DNA of 59,275 nucleotides from Candidatus Merdivicinus excrementipullorum (lineage in GTDB: Bacteria; Bacillota; Clostridia; Oscillospirales; Ruminococcaceae), in assembly GCA_018716725.1 (NCBI GenBank), contig DVJP01000080.1, forward strand, positions 1 through 59,275, written 5' to 3'. A program made the translations under genes and the position numbers. Below the pieces are notes generated by a model, which saw only the letters and a program-made list of their open reading frames with translations, did not search any database and had not been told where the DNA came from. Positions 26,062 through 34,866 of this stretch are shown piece after piece. How positions within the stretch are numbered: the first letter of the stretch is position 1; every line of letters starts with the position of its first letter.

Positions 26062-26137
26062 TGGGGTGTCGCCAAGTGGTAAGGCATCAGATTCTGGCTC
26101 TGACATTCCGAGGGTTCAAGTCCTTCCACCCCAACCA
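26062..26137 (+). tRNA. tRNA-Gln(CTG), copy 1
   Basis: Acceptor TGGGGTG/CACCCCA, anticodon loop TTCTGGC (CTG), encoded CCA. Differs from the next copy by one base in the T loop region (CAAGTCC against CAAATCC). Confidence 0.95.
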
Positions 26138-26142
26138 AATTA

Positions 26143-26181
26143 AAGCGGGCCGGTTTCACGGCCGGTTCGCTGATTTTTCTT
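26143..26181 (+). terminator. Hairpin between the two tRNA-Gln(CTG) genes
   Basis: GGCCG-GTTTCA-CGGCC stem with wider GCG/CGC pairing, followed by TGATTTTTC; it would end the upstream tRNA transcript partly or fully. Confidence 0.55.
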
Positions 26182-26199
26182 GAATAAATTCTTTTATAC

Positions 26200-26275
26200 T
26201 GGGGTGTCGCCAAGTGGTAAGGCATCAGATTCTGGCTCTGACATTCCGAGGGTTCAAATCCTTCCACCCCAACCA
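26200..26275 (+). tRNA. tRNA-Gln(CTG), copy 2
   Basis: Same cloverleaf as copy 1 with CCA; probably a tandem duplication. The downstream hairpin module starts directly at its CCA. Confidence 0.95.
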
Positions 26276-26331
26276 GCGGCGAATCGCCGCCGATAAGCGC
26301 GCACTGACGTTGGTTGGTGCGCGTTGTTTTT
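26273..26331 (+). terminator. tRNA trailer module: AATCGCC hairpin plus terminator
   Basis: CAGCGGCGAATCGCCGCCGA is followed by GCGCGCAC...GTGCGCGT and TTTTT. The first hairpin is also directly behind tRNA-Gly(CCC) (861-876), and the whole module recurs at 26459-26518. Confidence 0.8.
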
Positions 26332-26373
26332 ATCCCGCGTTGGGGCAGAGAAAATTTCCGCAGACAGCACGGC

Positions 26374-26408
26374 CTGGAGCGAAACGCGCTCCGGGCCTTT
26401 TTTGTTAT
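26374..26408 (+). terminator. Strong terminator behind the tRNA cluster
   Basis: GGCCTGGAGCG-AAA-CGCGCTCCGGGCC followed by TTTTTTG. Confidence 0.8.
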
Positions 26409-26458
26409 CTTGTGTAAGTATCCCGCGCTGAAACAGGCGTCTATTTTGTAAGATTACC

Positions 26459-26518
26459 CCAGCGGCGAATCGCCGCCGATAAGCGCGCACTGACATTGGT
26501 TGGTGCGCGTTGTTTTTT
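26459..26518 (+). repeat. Second copy of the tRNA trailer module, without a tRNA
   Basis: Matches 26273-26331 except ACGTTGG to ACATTGG and the length of the T run. It is preceded by TTACCCCA instead of a tRNA 3' end, which suggests loss of a tRNA gene. Confidence 0.75.
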
Positions 26519-26584
26519 GAATATGGGTGTCCTGCGTGTGTTTATCTTGCCGTATTTATGGCTGCTTTTGGTTTTACAAGAACG

Positions 26585-26760
26585 AAGGGACGATGTAGTC
26601 ATCGTCCCCTACAGCACCAACGTTACGTCCTGGATTGTAGGGGCCGGGTCGTCCGGCCCATGTAAATGGAAAAATCTTTCAGAGAATCCGGCGGGACAGG
26701 TTCGCCGATAGCCGGATAAAAAGTGCGGGGGCGCGTAATACGCACCCCCGCAAATATGGT
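26585..26760. repeat. GTAGGGG-type palindromic repeats
   Basis: GGGACGATGTAGTCATCGTC (from 26588), GTAGGGGCCGGGTCGTCCGG (from 26637) and TGCGGGGGCGCGTAATACGC (from about 26724). No gene is visible from 26519 to 26818. Confidence 0.7.
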
Positions 26761-26818
26761 TTCATTTGGTTTTACATGCCAGCAGTTGGTGTGAGGCAGT
26801 GCGGCTCAGTTACCGGGT

Positions 26819-28195
26819 TTAAAACGCGATGCGCTCCTCGATATAGGCGCGAAGCTCAGAAATGGGCATCCGGACCTGCTCCATGGTATCCCGGTCGCGG
26901 ACGGTTACGCAGCCGTCGTTTTCAGACTCGAAATCGTAGGTAATGCAGAAAGGCGTGCCGATTTCATCTTCCCGGCGGTAACGTTTGCCGATGGCGCCGG
27001 TTTCGTCAAAGTCCACCATAAAGTACTTGGCCAGATCCTGGTAAATCTCCATGGCTTTGTCCGACAGCTTCTTGGACAAAGGCAGGACAGCAGCCTTGAA
27101 GGGGGCCAGGGCCGGATGGAAGTGCATGACGGTGCGCTCGGTGCCGTCCTCCAGCTTCTCAATGTCAAAAGCTTCACAGAGGAAGGCCAGGGCCACGCGG
27201 TCGGCGCCCAGGGACGGCTCCACAACGTAGGGGACATACCGTTCGCCGGTATCCTGGTCGAAGTAATCGAGACTCTTGCCGCTGGCTTCCTGATGGCGGC
27301 CCAGGTCGTAGTCGGTGCGGTCGGCAATGCCCCACAGTTCGCCCCAGCCGAAGGGGAACAGGTACTCAATGTCAGTGGTGGCCTTGGAGTAGAAGGAAAG
27401 CTCCTCTTTTTCGTGGTCCCGGAGCCGCATGTTTTCTTCCTTCATGCCCAAAGTGAGGAGCCAGTTTTTGCAGTAGTCCTTCCAGTAGTGGAACCATTCC
27501 AGGTCGGTGTCGGGCTTGCAGAAGAATTCGCACTCCATCTGCTCAAATTCCCGGGTGCGGAAGGTGAAGTTGCCGGGAGTGATCTCGTTGCGGAAGGATT
27601 TGCCCACCTGGCAGATGCCGAAGGGCAGTTTTTTCCGGGTGGTGCGCTGGACGTTGGCAAAGTTTACGAAAATGCCCTGAGCAGTTTCCGGGCGCAGGTA
27701 AACCTCGCTCTTGGCGTCCTCGGTGACGCCGATAAAGGTTTTGAACATCAGGTTGAATTTGCGGATGTCGGTGAAATTCTTGCTGCCGCAGGCGGGGCAG
27801 GCGATGCCGTGCTCCTTGATGTAGTCGCTCATCTGCTCGAAGGTCATGCCCTCGGCGCGGCCGCCTTCGTCCTCAATGAGCTTGTCGGCGCGGTAGCGGG
27901 CCTTGCAGTCCTTGCAGTCCATCAGCGGGTCGGAGAAGCCGCCCACATGGCCGGAGGTGACCCAGGTCTGAGGGTTCATGATAATGGCGGAATCCAGGCC
28001 CACGTTGTAAGGGGATTCCTGAACGAATTTTTTCCACCAGGCTTTTTTCACGTTGTTTTTAAATTCCACGCCCAGGGGGCCGTAGTCCCAGGAATTGGCC
28101 AAGCCGCCGTAAATTTCGCTGCCCGGATAAACAAAACCTCTGCCTTTGCAAAGGTTAATGATTTGTTCCATGGTTTTTTCTTCATTTTTCAGCAT
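26819..28195 (-). CDS. glyS: Glycyl-tRNA synthetase, homodimeric type
   Basis: A 458-residue class II synthetase of the alpha2 type: [20 protein letters not shown] at the start, zinc-type pairs CKDCKAR and CPACGSKNF, motif 2 [20 protein letters not shown], and a C-terminal anticodon-binding domain. It charges tRNA-Gly; two tRNA-Gly genes lie in the window. ATG 28195 has GAAGGGAC upstream; an in-frame ATG eight codons later has a weaker site. Promoter at 28253-28281; no T-box is seen. Confidence 0.95.
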   Translation of the reverse strand: MLKNEEKTMEQIINLCKGRGFVYPGSEIYGGLANSWDYGPLGVEFKNNVKKAWWKKFVQESPYNVGLDSAIIMNPQTWVTSGHVGGFSDPLMDCKDCKARYRADKLIEDEGGRAEGMTFEQMSDYIKEHGIACPACGSKNFTDIRKFNLMFKTFIGVTEDAKSEVYLRPETAQGIFVNFANVQRTTRKKLPFGICQVGKSFRNEITPGNFTFRTREFEQMECEFFCKPDTDLEWFHYWKDYCKNWLLTLGMKEENMRLRDHEKEELSFYSKATTDIEYLFPFGWGELWGIADRTDYDLGRHQEASGKSLDYFDQDTGERYVPYVVEPSLGADRVALAFLCEAFDIEKLEDGTERTVMHFHPALAPFKAAVLPLSKKLSDKAMEIYQDLAKYFMVDFDETGAIGKRYRREDEIGTPFCITYDFESENDGCVTVRDRDTMEQVRMPISELRAYIEERIAF

Positions 28196-28252
28196 ATTAT
28201 GTCCCTTCCCTTATCCGCCGGGGATGCCGGCAGTTTCGATACATATATTCTT

Positions 28253-28281
28253 ATTTTAATGAATATCCATCATAAAGTCAA
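28253..28281 (-). promoter_or_regulatory. Promoter of glyS
   Basis: On the minus strand TTGACT (28276-28281), 17 bases, TAAAAT (28253-28258). Confidence 0.7.
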
Positions 28282-28334
28282 GGGATTTCCGAAACTTACC
28301 TGCCTTTGGCCGGGGGCCATTTTTTTAAACAGCC

Positions 28335-28363
28335 TTTACCTGCCGGGAAATTTATGCTATACT
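28335..28363 (+). promoter_or_regulatory. Promoter of the LRR surface protein
   Basis: TTTACC (28335-28340), 17 bases, TATACT (28358-28363), about 110 bases before the start. Confidence 0.5.
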
Positions 28364-28472
28364 AAACATAAAACCGGAAAACAGGCGTTTTGGAAAAAGA
28401 AAACTGGAAAATGCACCATATCCTGCAACAAACCGGCTTGTAACCCGCACTTATATTTATGGAGGGATGATT

Positions 28473-30941
28473 ATGGCAAATAAGACGAAACGTATACTAT
28501 CCGCCGCCTGTATCCTGGCTGTGATTCTGTCCGCCGCCGCGCCGGCTGTGTCCGCCGCAGGGGATGATATTATAAAATCCCGGAATTTTGACCGGGACCT
28601 TTTTGAGATTTTATTGGAAGAAGCGGACGCCGATGGGGACGGGGAGTTAAGTGAGTATGAGGCCTCCCAAATCCAGTCCCTAAACTTAAGCGGCATGGGC
28701 CTCACCAGCTTAGAGGGGCTGGAATACCTGCCGAACCTGTCCTATTTGGACGCTTCGGACAACGACCTGTCCTCCGTTTCCTCAATGGGGGACTGCGAGT
28801 ACCTGACCTACCTGGATTTGTCGGACAATGATATTTCCAATCTTTCCGGCCTAAACCGCCTGGAAAACCTGGAGGAACTGGACCTTTCCGGCAACCGGGT
28901 CTCCTCTGTTTCTTCCTTAAAGCACCTGGATTACCTGGAAAGCCTGGACCTTTCCGACAACCGCATGAGCAGCTCGTCAAGCCTTTCCAGCCTGGAATCT
29001 GTGACCCATTTGGTGCTGGATCACAACAGCCTGCGGGAGATTGACAATCTGCCGGGCAATTTAGTGTATTTAAGCGCCCGGGGCAACGAGATTACCGATA
29101 TGCGGTCTGTGGTTTACTTAAGGGATTTGGAAACTCTGGACCTTTCGGACAACCGGATTGTGGAAGTCCCGGATATGTCCCGGCTGGAATATTTGCAGAA
29201 CTGCTATTTGGACCACAACGAGATTGAATATCTGAACGGCGGCTGGGAGCAGGCCGACTGCACGGTGAACTTGTCCTATAACCTGCTGGACACGTCGTCC
29301 GACGAGGTGAAAGACGCGGTTTCCGCTTTGAGCAAAGACGGAAATTCCGTTATCATTCTGCCCCAGAGAATGGAAGGCTGGCAGTATGCCGGGAACAAGA
29401 CCTACTATTTCCTGGATGACGAGGGGACTTACGCCACCGGAACCCGAACCATCGACGGGCAGTCCTACACCTTCGACCAATACGGCGTCTTAAACGGCAG
29501 CGGCCAGGCTGATAATGGCGGCCAGACAGACGGAAACGGCTGGGTCACAGAAGGCGGCAGTAAGTATTATCGGGAAAACGGGCAAAATGTCACCGGCTGG
29601 AAAATCATCAGCGGCTCCTATTATTACTTTGATTCTACTGGGAAAATGCTCACCGGCTGGCAGAAATATAACGGCACCTGGTACTATCTGGACCCTCAAA
29701 CCGGCGTCATGAAAACCGGCTGGCTCCAGCTGGGCAATACCTGGTACTACCTGCAAAGCTGGGGCGGCATGGTGACAGGGAACCAGACCATTGACGGAAA
29801 ATCTTACACCTTTAACGCCAGCGGCGCCTTAACCCAGGGCACGCCTCCCGGCGGCAGCAGCGGAACCGGAACTGGCGGCCCCACCGGCAGCGGATGGGTG
29901 ACGGCTGACGGCGGCAAGTATTACCAGAAGGAGGACGGCAGCTATCAGAAGGGCTGGCTCCTGTTAAACGGCAGCTACTATTATCTGGACCCCTCCACCG
30001 GCGCTATGAAAACCGGCTGGCAGCAGGTGGGCGGGACCTGGTACTATCTGGACCCCTCCACCGGCATTATGAAAACCGGCTGGCTCAATCTGAACGGAAT
30101 TTGGTACTACCTGTTAAGCTGGGGCGGCATGGTGACAGGAAATCAGACTATTGACGGCGTATCCTACAATTTCAACAGCAACGGTTCCTTAAACGGCACG
30201 CCTCCCGCCAATGCAGGCTCCGGCAGTTCCGGCAGCCAGTTCCCCAGCGGCAACGGCTGGACAACCGAAAACGGCGTCACCACATACACCGGCTCCAATG
30301 GCCAAAAAGCCACGGGATGGCTTTTGTATGAAGGCAGCTATTACTACTTAGACCCCTCTTCCGGCGCCCTTCAGACCGGCTGGAAACAGGTCAGCGGCAG
30401 CTGGTATTACCTGGACCCCCAGACCGGCAAAATGCGCACCGGATGGGTGGAAGTAGGCGGCCAGAAATACTATCTGCGCAGCTGGGGCGGCATGGCCGTG
30501 GGCTGGTTCCACACCGACGACGACAGCAAGACCTGGTACGTTTCCAAAGCTTCCGGCGAACTGATGACCAGCCAGTGGTACTACTATAAAAACGAGTACT
30601 ACTACCTGGGCGCGGACGGCGCGGCGGCCAGCGGCTGGGCGCAGATCGACGGCAAATGGTACTATTTCAACGCCGACGCCGCGATGCAGAAAAACGCCTG
30701 GATCCCCACCTATCAAGGGGACTCCTGGTGCTATGTAGGCTCCGACGGGGCCATGGTTACCGGCTGGAACTACATCGGCGGCAAGTGGTATTTCATGCGC
30801 CAATCTGACGGTTACTGCCTGGTCAACGGCTGGTATACCATTGACGGCAAAACCTACTACTTCTATAAGGACGCCAGCATGGCGGTGAACACCACCATTA
30901 ACGGCTACCAAGTCGGCGCGGACGGCGCGTGGATCCAATAA
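28473..30941 (+). CDS. Secreted leucine-rich-repeat protein with cell-wall-binding repeats
   Basis: An 822-residue exported protein. Signal peptide (about 1-30, ending VSA); an EF-hand-like loop DADGDGELSEYEA; SDS22/internalin-like LRRs of about 20-22 residues (LTYLDLSDNDISNLSGLNRL and kin, about 70-270); then three blocks of choline-binding-type repeats (GWQKYNGTWYYLDPQTG type) separated by Gly/Ser/Thr linkers, running to the C-terminus. This is the plan of adhesins or other surface proteins that hold on to wall polymers without covalent linkage. ATG 28473 lies six bases after GGAGGG; the ATG at 28467 is too close to it. Confidence 0.88.
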   Translation: MANKTKRILSAACILAVILSAAAPAVSAAGDDIIKSRNFDRDLFEILLEEADADGDGELSEYEASQIQSLNLSGMGLTSLEGLEYLPNLSYLDASDNDLSSVSSMGDCEYLTYLDLSDNDISNLSGLNRLENLEELDLSGNRVSSVSSLKHLDYLESLDLSDNRMSSSSSLSSLESVTHLVLDHNSLREIDNLPGNLVYLSARGNEITDMRSVVYLRDLETLDLSDNRIVEVPDMSRLEYLQNCYLDHNEIEYLNGGWEQADCTVNLSYNLLDTSSDEVKDAVSALSKDGNSVIILPQRMEGWQYAGNKTYYFLDDEGTYATGTRTIDGQSYTFDQYGVLNGSGQADNGGQTDGNGWVTEGGSKYYRENGQNVTGWKIISGSYYYFDSTGKMLTGWQKYNGTWYYLDPQTGVMKTGWLQLGNTWYYLQSWGGMVTGNQTIDGKSYTFNASGALTQGTPPGGSSGTGTGGPTGSGWVTADGGKYYQKEDGSYQKGWLLLNGSYYYLDPSTGAMKTGWQQVGGTWYYLDPSTGIMKTGWLNLNGIWYYLLSWGGMVTGNQTIDGVSYNFNSNGSLNGTPPANAGSGSSGSQFPSGNGWTTENGVTTYTGSNGQKATGWLLYEGSYYYLDPSSGALQTGWKQVSGSWYYLDPQTGKMRTGWVEVGGQKYYLRSWGGMAVGWFHTDDDSKTWYVSKASGELMTSQWYYYKNEYYYLGADGAAASGWAQIDGKWYYFNADAAMQKNAWIPTYQGDSWCYVGSDGAMVTGWNYIGGKWYFMRQSDGYCLVNGWYTIDGKTYYFYKDASMAVNTTINGYQVGADGAWIQ

Positions 30942-30954
30942 CGGCAAAAAATGT

Positions 30955-30998
30955 TCCCCCGGTACTGTGATAAACAGCGCCGGGGGATTGCTTTTTTA
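30955..30998 (+). terminator. Terminator of the LRR gene
   Basis: CCCCCGG...CCGGGGG with an 18-20-base loop, then ATTGCTTTTTT. Confidence 0.75.
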
Positions 30999-31688
30999 TT
31001 ATTCAGTAAATTCGGAAACGCCCATTTCCTCCATGATTTCCAAAGCGGGGTCCTCCTGTTCCGCCAGGAAATTGGCGATGGCCATATTCAGCCCGTCATA
31101 ACGAACCTGGCAGACGCCGCCCTCACCCTGGGTGTAGAACTGCACCATGGATTCCGCCCATTCTTTGGCGGCTTCCGGCCGGGATTCTGTGTCATTGCCG
31201 CGGATTTGATGGAAATCCGCAACCTTCTGCTGCAATTCCTCCGAAACGTCCAGATCCTCCGCCGTGTAATATTCCCGGTTGGTAAATTCCTCCCCATACT
31301 GCTTTTCATAGGCGGTCCAGCCGCCGGAATCCTCAAAATCCACAATCACCGTCGTAAGGCCTATGAGCGGCAGTTCTTTCTGTGCAGCGGGAATGTAATT
31401 TTCCGTAAATCGGTAGGTCACCGTAGCCGGGATGTCCAGCACGTCTTCCTCCGCAACCAGGCTGTACACCTGATAACCGCCGGGCTGCGAACCCTCGTAA
31501 ACATCCGCGATCCGCACATCGTCAAGGGAAAGGCCCCGAGCTTCCAGCACCTCCTGAGGACTCATGCCCCAATCGGTGTTTTCAAAGCGGGCCAATGTGT
31601 AAGATTCCGCACCCGCCGCCTTTTGGCAGCCGGAAAGGGGCAACAGCAGACAGGCCAGGGCAGCGGCGGCGAAAAGGTACCGTTTCAT
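30999..31688 (-). CDS. Lipoprotein of unknown function
   Basis: A 229-residue protein with a lipoprotein signal (basic MKR, hydrophobic core, lipobox LSGC with Cys21). The mature part is acidic and mostly alpha/beta by look, with WGMSPQEVLEARGL and TVTYRFTENYIPAAQKELPL; no catalytic motif is recognised. It has its own consensus promoter and faces away from ypeB's end by about 180 bases. No family name offered. Confidence 0.75.
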   Translation of the reverse strand: MKRYLFAAAALACLLLPLSGCQKAAGAESYTLARFENTDWGMSPQEVLEARGLSLDDVRIADVYEGSQPGGYQVYSLVAEEDVLDIPATVTYRFTENYIPAAQKELPLIGLTTVIVDFEDSGGWTAYEKQYGEEFTNREYYTAEDLDVSEELQQKVADFHQIRGNDTESRPEAAKEWAESMVQFYTQGEGGVCQVRYDGLNMAIANFLAEQEDPALEIMEEMGVSEFTE

Positions 31689-31746
31689 GAAACGCCCTCC
31701 TTTCTTTGCTCAAAAATAGGAACGGTTTCTCTGTTTTTCTATCATC

Positions 31747-31775
31747 ATTATAGCATTGACACGGAAATATGTCAA
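31747..31775 (-). promoter_or_regulatory. Promoter of the lipoprotein gene
   Basis: On the minus strand TTGACA (31770-31775), 17 bases, TATAAT (31747-31752): perfect. Confidence 0.8.
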
Positions 31776-31837
31776 CAATAAATGTACAAATTAAAAAAAG
31801 GTACTATTTCGGCCCGCGAATTCTTATATAAACAAAA

Positions 31838-31862
31838 ATAGGGCAGGTATTTACCCGCCCTG
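31838..31862 (-). terminator. Terminator of ypeB
   Basis: On the minus strand AGGGCGGGTAAATACCTGCC CT, then ATTTTTGTTT. Confidence 0.75.
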
Positions 31863-31867
31863 TTATC

Positions 31868-33205
31868 TTATATGACCAATGTGCCGTTTTCGTCAATGGA
31901 CAAAATCAGGATCTGCTCCTCCGCGCCGGTTTCGGCGTTGACGTAAACCAAAAGCTGCTGGCCGTCCTCGGCTTGGCAGTGGAACTCGTAGCAAAGCCGT
32001 TCCATTTCCCCGTCAGAGGGGATCAAAGCCAGCTGTGAGCTGTCCACCGTCAAAGCGCCGCTGACGGATTCCTGGGCCTTTTCCGGGGTGATAGCAGGGG
32101 AGGGAAGCTCCCGTTCCTTGTGGTTTGTCAGGAATCCTCTGGCGTCAAAGCTCAGGATGCCGCCGTCGTCCATGGCCACGCTGATTTTGATTAAGTCCGG
32201 GTAACAGCGGACGTCCCCCTGCTGATAGGCGAAGTTGGCTGTCAGGATATTGCCGGCAATTTCATAATAGGTTATGGCCATGTCCGGGATTTTCAGCCAG
32301 TTTAAATAGTTTTCCGCCTTGGCCACCGCTTCTTCCGGCGACAGGGAAGTGTGGTCCGGCTGGCGGGGGTCCGTCAGATAGCTTAAAAATCCTCCTTGTT
32401 TGGTAATGGCGGCGGTGCGGTTGTCAAAAGAGAAGGTGAAGGACGGCATCTGCCCTTCCTCGTCGGACTCGTTGCGCATTTTGCCGGAATCCACGTTGAA
32501 TGCGGCGGCGGCCTTCTCCCGGGCCTGGGCTAAAGTCACTTCTTCCGTGCCTTTGAGCCATTCCGGCTCCTTTTTCAGCAGATGGTCGGAGAAGGGGCCG
32601 TCGTAAATCAGGGTGGGATAGGCGGTAAAGCCCTCCTCAAATTCCGCCAAATCTTCAGCTAAGTCCGGCGCGGCGTCTGTCCCCATATTGGCGGCCATGG
32701 TTTCCGCAGCTCCAATGGTCATGCGGCCGCTGCGTACCTCATATTGGGCATTCAGCAGGCTTTGCTCCAGGTTTTCCGCGTATTCCGAAAGGGCCAGCAG
32801 GTTTTGGCGTTCCTCTGCGGTGATTTCCTGGCCGTTTTCCGCTTTTTTGGCCAGGGAAACGGCGTACTCTCCAACCTGCGCCAGGAATTTGTAGGTGTTT
32901 TCCAGGTTGAAACGGCTGCTGGGGATCTGGGACAGGGCCGCTTTAGCCGCCGACGACTCCTTCCACAGCTTGGCTGTCAGGGCGTTTAACTGGGCAGGCG
33001 TGCCGGTATAAATGCTTTTGGTCAGGGTGGTGGAGATGTTTTCCGTATAGGTGGTCAGGTCCTCCATAGCCCGCAGGTAGGAAACCTCCAGGGCTTCTTT
33101 GTACTGGGCCGCCATTCGGTAGTTCTGGTACGCAAATCCGGCGCAGACCAGGATGGCGGCGGCGAGCATGGTAATGATGCGGACGCGGGTGCGGGTGTTT
33201 TCCAT
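31868..33205 (-). CDS. ypeB: Germination protein YpeB
   Basis: A 445-residue protein: one N-terminal membrane helix (about 10-28), a helical first part (to about 230) and a C-terminal region with PepSY-like units (EEVTLAQAREKAAAAFNVD, LSPEEAVAKAENYLNWLKI, ITPEKAQESVSGAL). YpeB keeps SleB in the spore and stable until germination, at the inner membrane/cortex. In Bacillus and most clostridia it directly follows sleB; here sleB lies at 22.7-23.4 kb. Upstream I see only a weak sigma-G-like TGTATA. Confidence 0.9.
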   Translation of the reverse strand: MENTRTRVRIITMLAAAILVCAGFAYQNYRMAAQYKEALEVSYLRAMEDLTTYTENISTTLTKSIYTGTPAQLNALTAKLWKESSAAKAALSQIPSSRFNLENTYKFLAQVGEYAVSLAKKAENGQEITAEERQNLLALSEYAENLEQSLLNAQYEVRSGRMTIGAAETMAANMGTDAAPDLAEDLAEFEEGFTAYPTLIYDGPFSDHLLKKEPEWLKGTEEVTLAQAREKAAAAFNVDSGKMRNESDEEGQMPSFTFSFDNRTAAITKQGGFLSYLTDPRQPDHTSLSPEEAVAKAENYLNWLKIPDMAITYYEIAGNILTANFAYQQGDVRCYPDLIKISVAMDDGGILSFDARGFLTNHKERELPSPAITPEKAQESVSGALTVDSSQLALIPSDGEMERLCYEFHCQAEDGQQLLVYVNAETGAEEQILILSIDENGTLVI

Positions 33206-34169
33206 AAAAATCCTCCTTTTGCGGATTGGAAGTTGCTTCTATTTTTACCGGGAAACGGAAAAATATACATCCGCAAAAAGGCGGAAAAACCACCAGCGCC
33301 GCCCTCTCCAACGGAAGGCGGCGCTAACTCTCACTATTCAATTGTATAATTCCTCCATGTGTCTGGAAACCCAGAACATCTTATTCCATTGGACTCACTC
33401 CATCATCAAAATCATTTCCCGTCTTTCCGGTTTCTTTCAAACCTGCTTTGCTGAAATAGGAACGGTTCAGCGATCCGCATAAAGGATCAAAGAGGGAATC
33501 GGTTTGTTTAGGTGGAACTCCTGTCTGCGTACAAGATTACACGTTCAATTTATTATATTCCTAGAGCGATACGCTGCTCTTGAAACAATTGGATGAACGC
33601 CTTGCTGCAAATAACAAGATAACCGTTGTTGCTGCGAGTTGTATCTTCCTAAACGCTTTGACGAGTCTGAAATGGACGGCCGCCGACCTTTCGTCAGCAG
33701 ATTTGCCTTTTTCGACTTTCCCTTATTGGGGTGCAAAACGCTTGAGGGATACAGAATTGCATATTCGGTTAATCCATTGGACTCACTCCGTTAGTCAAAA
33801 TCTGTTTTTGCTTTTTGCCTTGTTCTTTCCAGGCAAGCTGTCAGCAAAGACTCAGTTTCTGGGAGAGAGCTGACTATTCCATCGGAATCCACTCCAATTC
33901 GTTTGGTCAGAATCTGTTCGGTTTCCTTTAAAAGGTTTTGTGTGGAAAGATTTTATTCCACTGGACTCAACTCCGTTTTGTTTTGATTGGCTTTTGTTAT
34001 CAGAATCAGCCGCTATTTGAAATAGAAAATAATCAAATCACTATCGTAAAAATCTTATTACGAGGAAAAGCCCTCTTGCACTCAAGATCATTATTAAGAA
34101 TTATATGCACGATAAATTTGAAACAAATTGTTCGTATGATACATTCTTCTCAATCTTATTTTTACAGTT

Positions 34170-34220
34170 TTACGAAAGCCTGCTGCTGATTCTGATTAAA
34201 CAACTTTCTTTACTGTCCAT
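34170..34220 (-). CDS. Possible small peptide at the head of the AT-rich island
   Basis: A 16-codon frame (MDSKESCLIRISSRLS) with a good ribosome site (GAGGTGATTCC), a consensus promoter (34274-34302) and a palindrome between them. An in-frame ATG six codons earlier overlaps the ribosome site. It may be a real peptide, a leader, or the decayed start of a lost gene; downstream frames are broken. Confidence 0.3.
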   Translation of the reverse strand: MDSKESCLIRISSRLS

Positions 34221-34243
34221 CGGAATCACCTCTTTCATATTCT

Positions 34244-34265
34244 AGAAGATATTTGATTATCTTCT
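34244..34265. promoter_or_regulatory. Palindrome, possible operator
   Basis: AGAAGAT-ATTTGATT-ATCTTCT, a perfect 7-base inverted repeat just downstream of the -10 at 34274-34279 and before the ribosome site. Confidence 0.45.
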
Positions 34266-34273
34266 ATGGCTAT

Positions 34274-34302
34274 ATAATAACACAGAACACGCATTTTGTC
34301 AA
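34274..34302 (-). promoter_or_regulatory. Promoter reading into the AT-rich island
   Basis: On the minus strand TTGACA (34297-34302), 17 bases, TATTAT (34274-34279). Confidence 0.7.
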
Positions 34303-34370
34303 TAAGAATTTTTAAAAAAGTGGAAAAAATTTAGTTTAAATATTCAAAACACATTCTTTACAAAACACGC

Positions 34371-34399
34371 TTGACTTTCCGGACGGAAAAGGATAAAAT
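34371..34399 (+). promoter_or_regulatory. Promoter of the DUF1292 gene
   Basis: TTGACT (34371-34376), 17 bases, TAAAAT (34394-34399). Confidence 0.7.
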
Positions 34400-34462
34400 A
34401 AAGATGTTGGCGTTTGCCGAATAAATGACATCCCTTTTTGAAGGGGGATTTGGAGGTATATT

Positions 34463-34801
34463 ATGGCCGAAATGTACGATGAAGCCAATCTGTACACCCT
34501 GGTGGACGAAGAAGGCGTGGAACAGACCTTTGAAATGCTGGATACCATGGAAGTGGACGGCAAACAGTATTACGCGATGATCCCGGTGTACGACACGCCG
34601 GAGGAACAGCTGGAAAACGACGGGGAGCTGATCGTCCTGACCTCTGAGGAAGTGGACGGGGAGGAATACCTGGCTTCCATTGACGACGACGAGGAATATG
34701 AGCGCATCGGCAATTTGTTTATCGAACGGCTTAACAAAATGTTCGAGGACGATGAATCCGATGAGGACGATGAAGAGGACGAGGACGCCGACCTGAAATA
34801 A
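34463..34801 (+). CDS. DUF1292 family protein
   Basis: A 112-residue acidic protein of the YrzB/DUF1292 type: LYTLVDEEGVEQTFEMLDTM, QYYAMIPVYD and VDGEEYLASIDDDEEYERIG are the conserved blocks, followed by a tail of Asp/Glu. Function unknown; in many Firmicutes it sits with yrrK/ruvX and alaS, which is not the case here. GGAGGTATATT-ATG start. Confidence 0.88.
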   Translation: MAEMYDEANLYTLVDEEGVEQTFEMLDTMEVDGKQYYAMIPVYDTPEEQLENDGELIVLTSEEVDGEEYLASIDDDEEYERIGNLFIERLNKMFEDDESDEDDEEDEDADLK

Positions 34802-34831
34802 CGGTGTTTGGCAGAATTTTCGGAAAATCAC

Positions 34832-34860
34832 TTGACAAACAGCATGTACGCCGCTATAAT
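34832..34860 (+). promoter_or_regulatory. Promoter of 6S RNA
   Basis: TTGACA (34832-34837), 17 bases, TATAAT (34855-34860): perfect. Confidence 0.85.
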
Positions 34861-34866
34861 ATGTTC

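Larger units (their letters stand above)
33300..34320. repeat. AT-rich island with degenerate repeats
   Basis: About 1 kb with much lower GC than its surroundings and no intact gene. A motif close to TCCATTGGACTCACTCC recurs at 33384-33400, 33774-33789, 33879-33894, 33956-33972 and 34218-34232, and more distantly near 33508-33525. Read on the minus strand each copy is GGAGT-GAGTCC-ATGGA followed at once by a stop in most copies, and upstream frames end in peptides like DGVSPME or NGVSPMD. Unit spacing is irregular. Confidence 0.6.

Noticed and set aside
27116-28483. Long open frame (455 codons) opposite glyS
   Set aside because: Antisense shadow of a highly conserved synthetase gene; no ribosome site and biased composition.
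33200-33260. Sigma-G promoter before ypeB
   Set aside because: TGTATA is present, but the matching -10 position (AAAAATA) is too far from CATACTA.
33300-34320. CRISPR array in the AT-rich island
   Set aside because: The recurring motif is only about 17 bases, diverged, and spaced from about 80 to nearly 400 bases apart.
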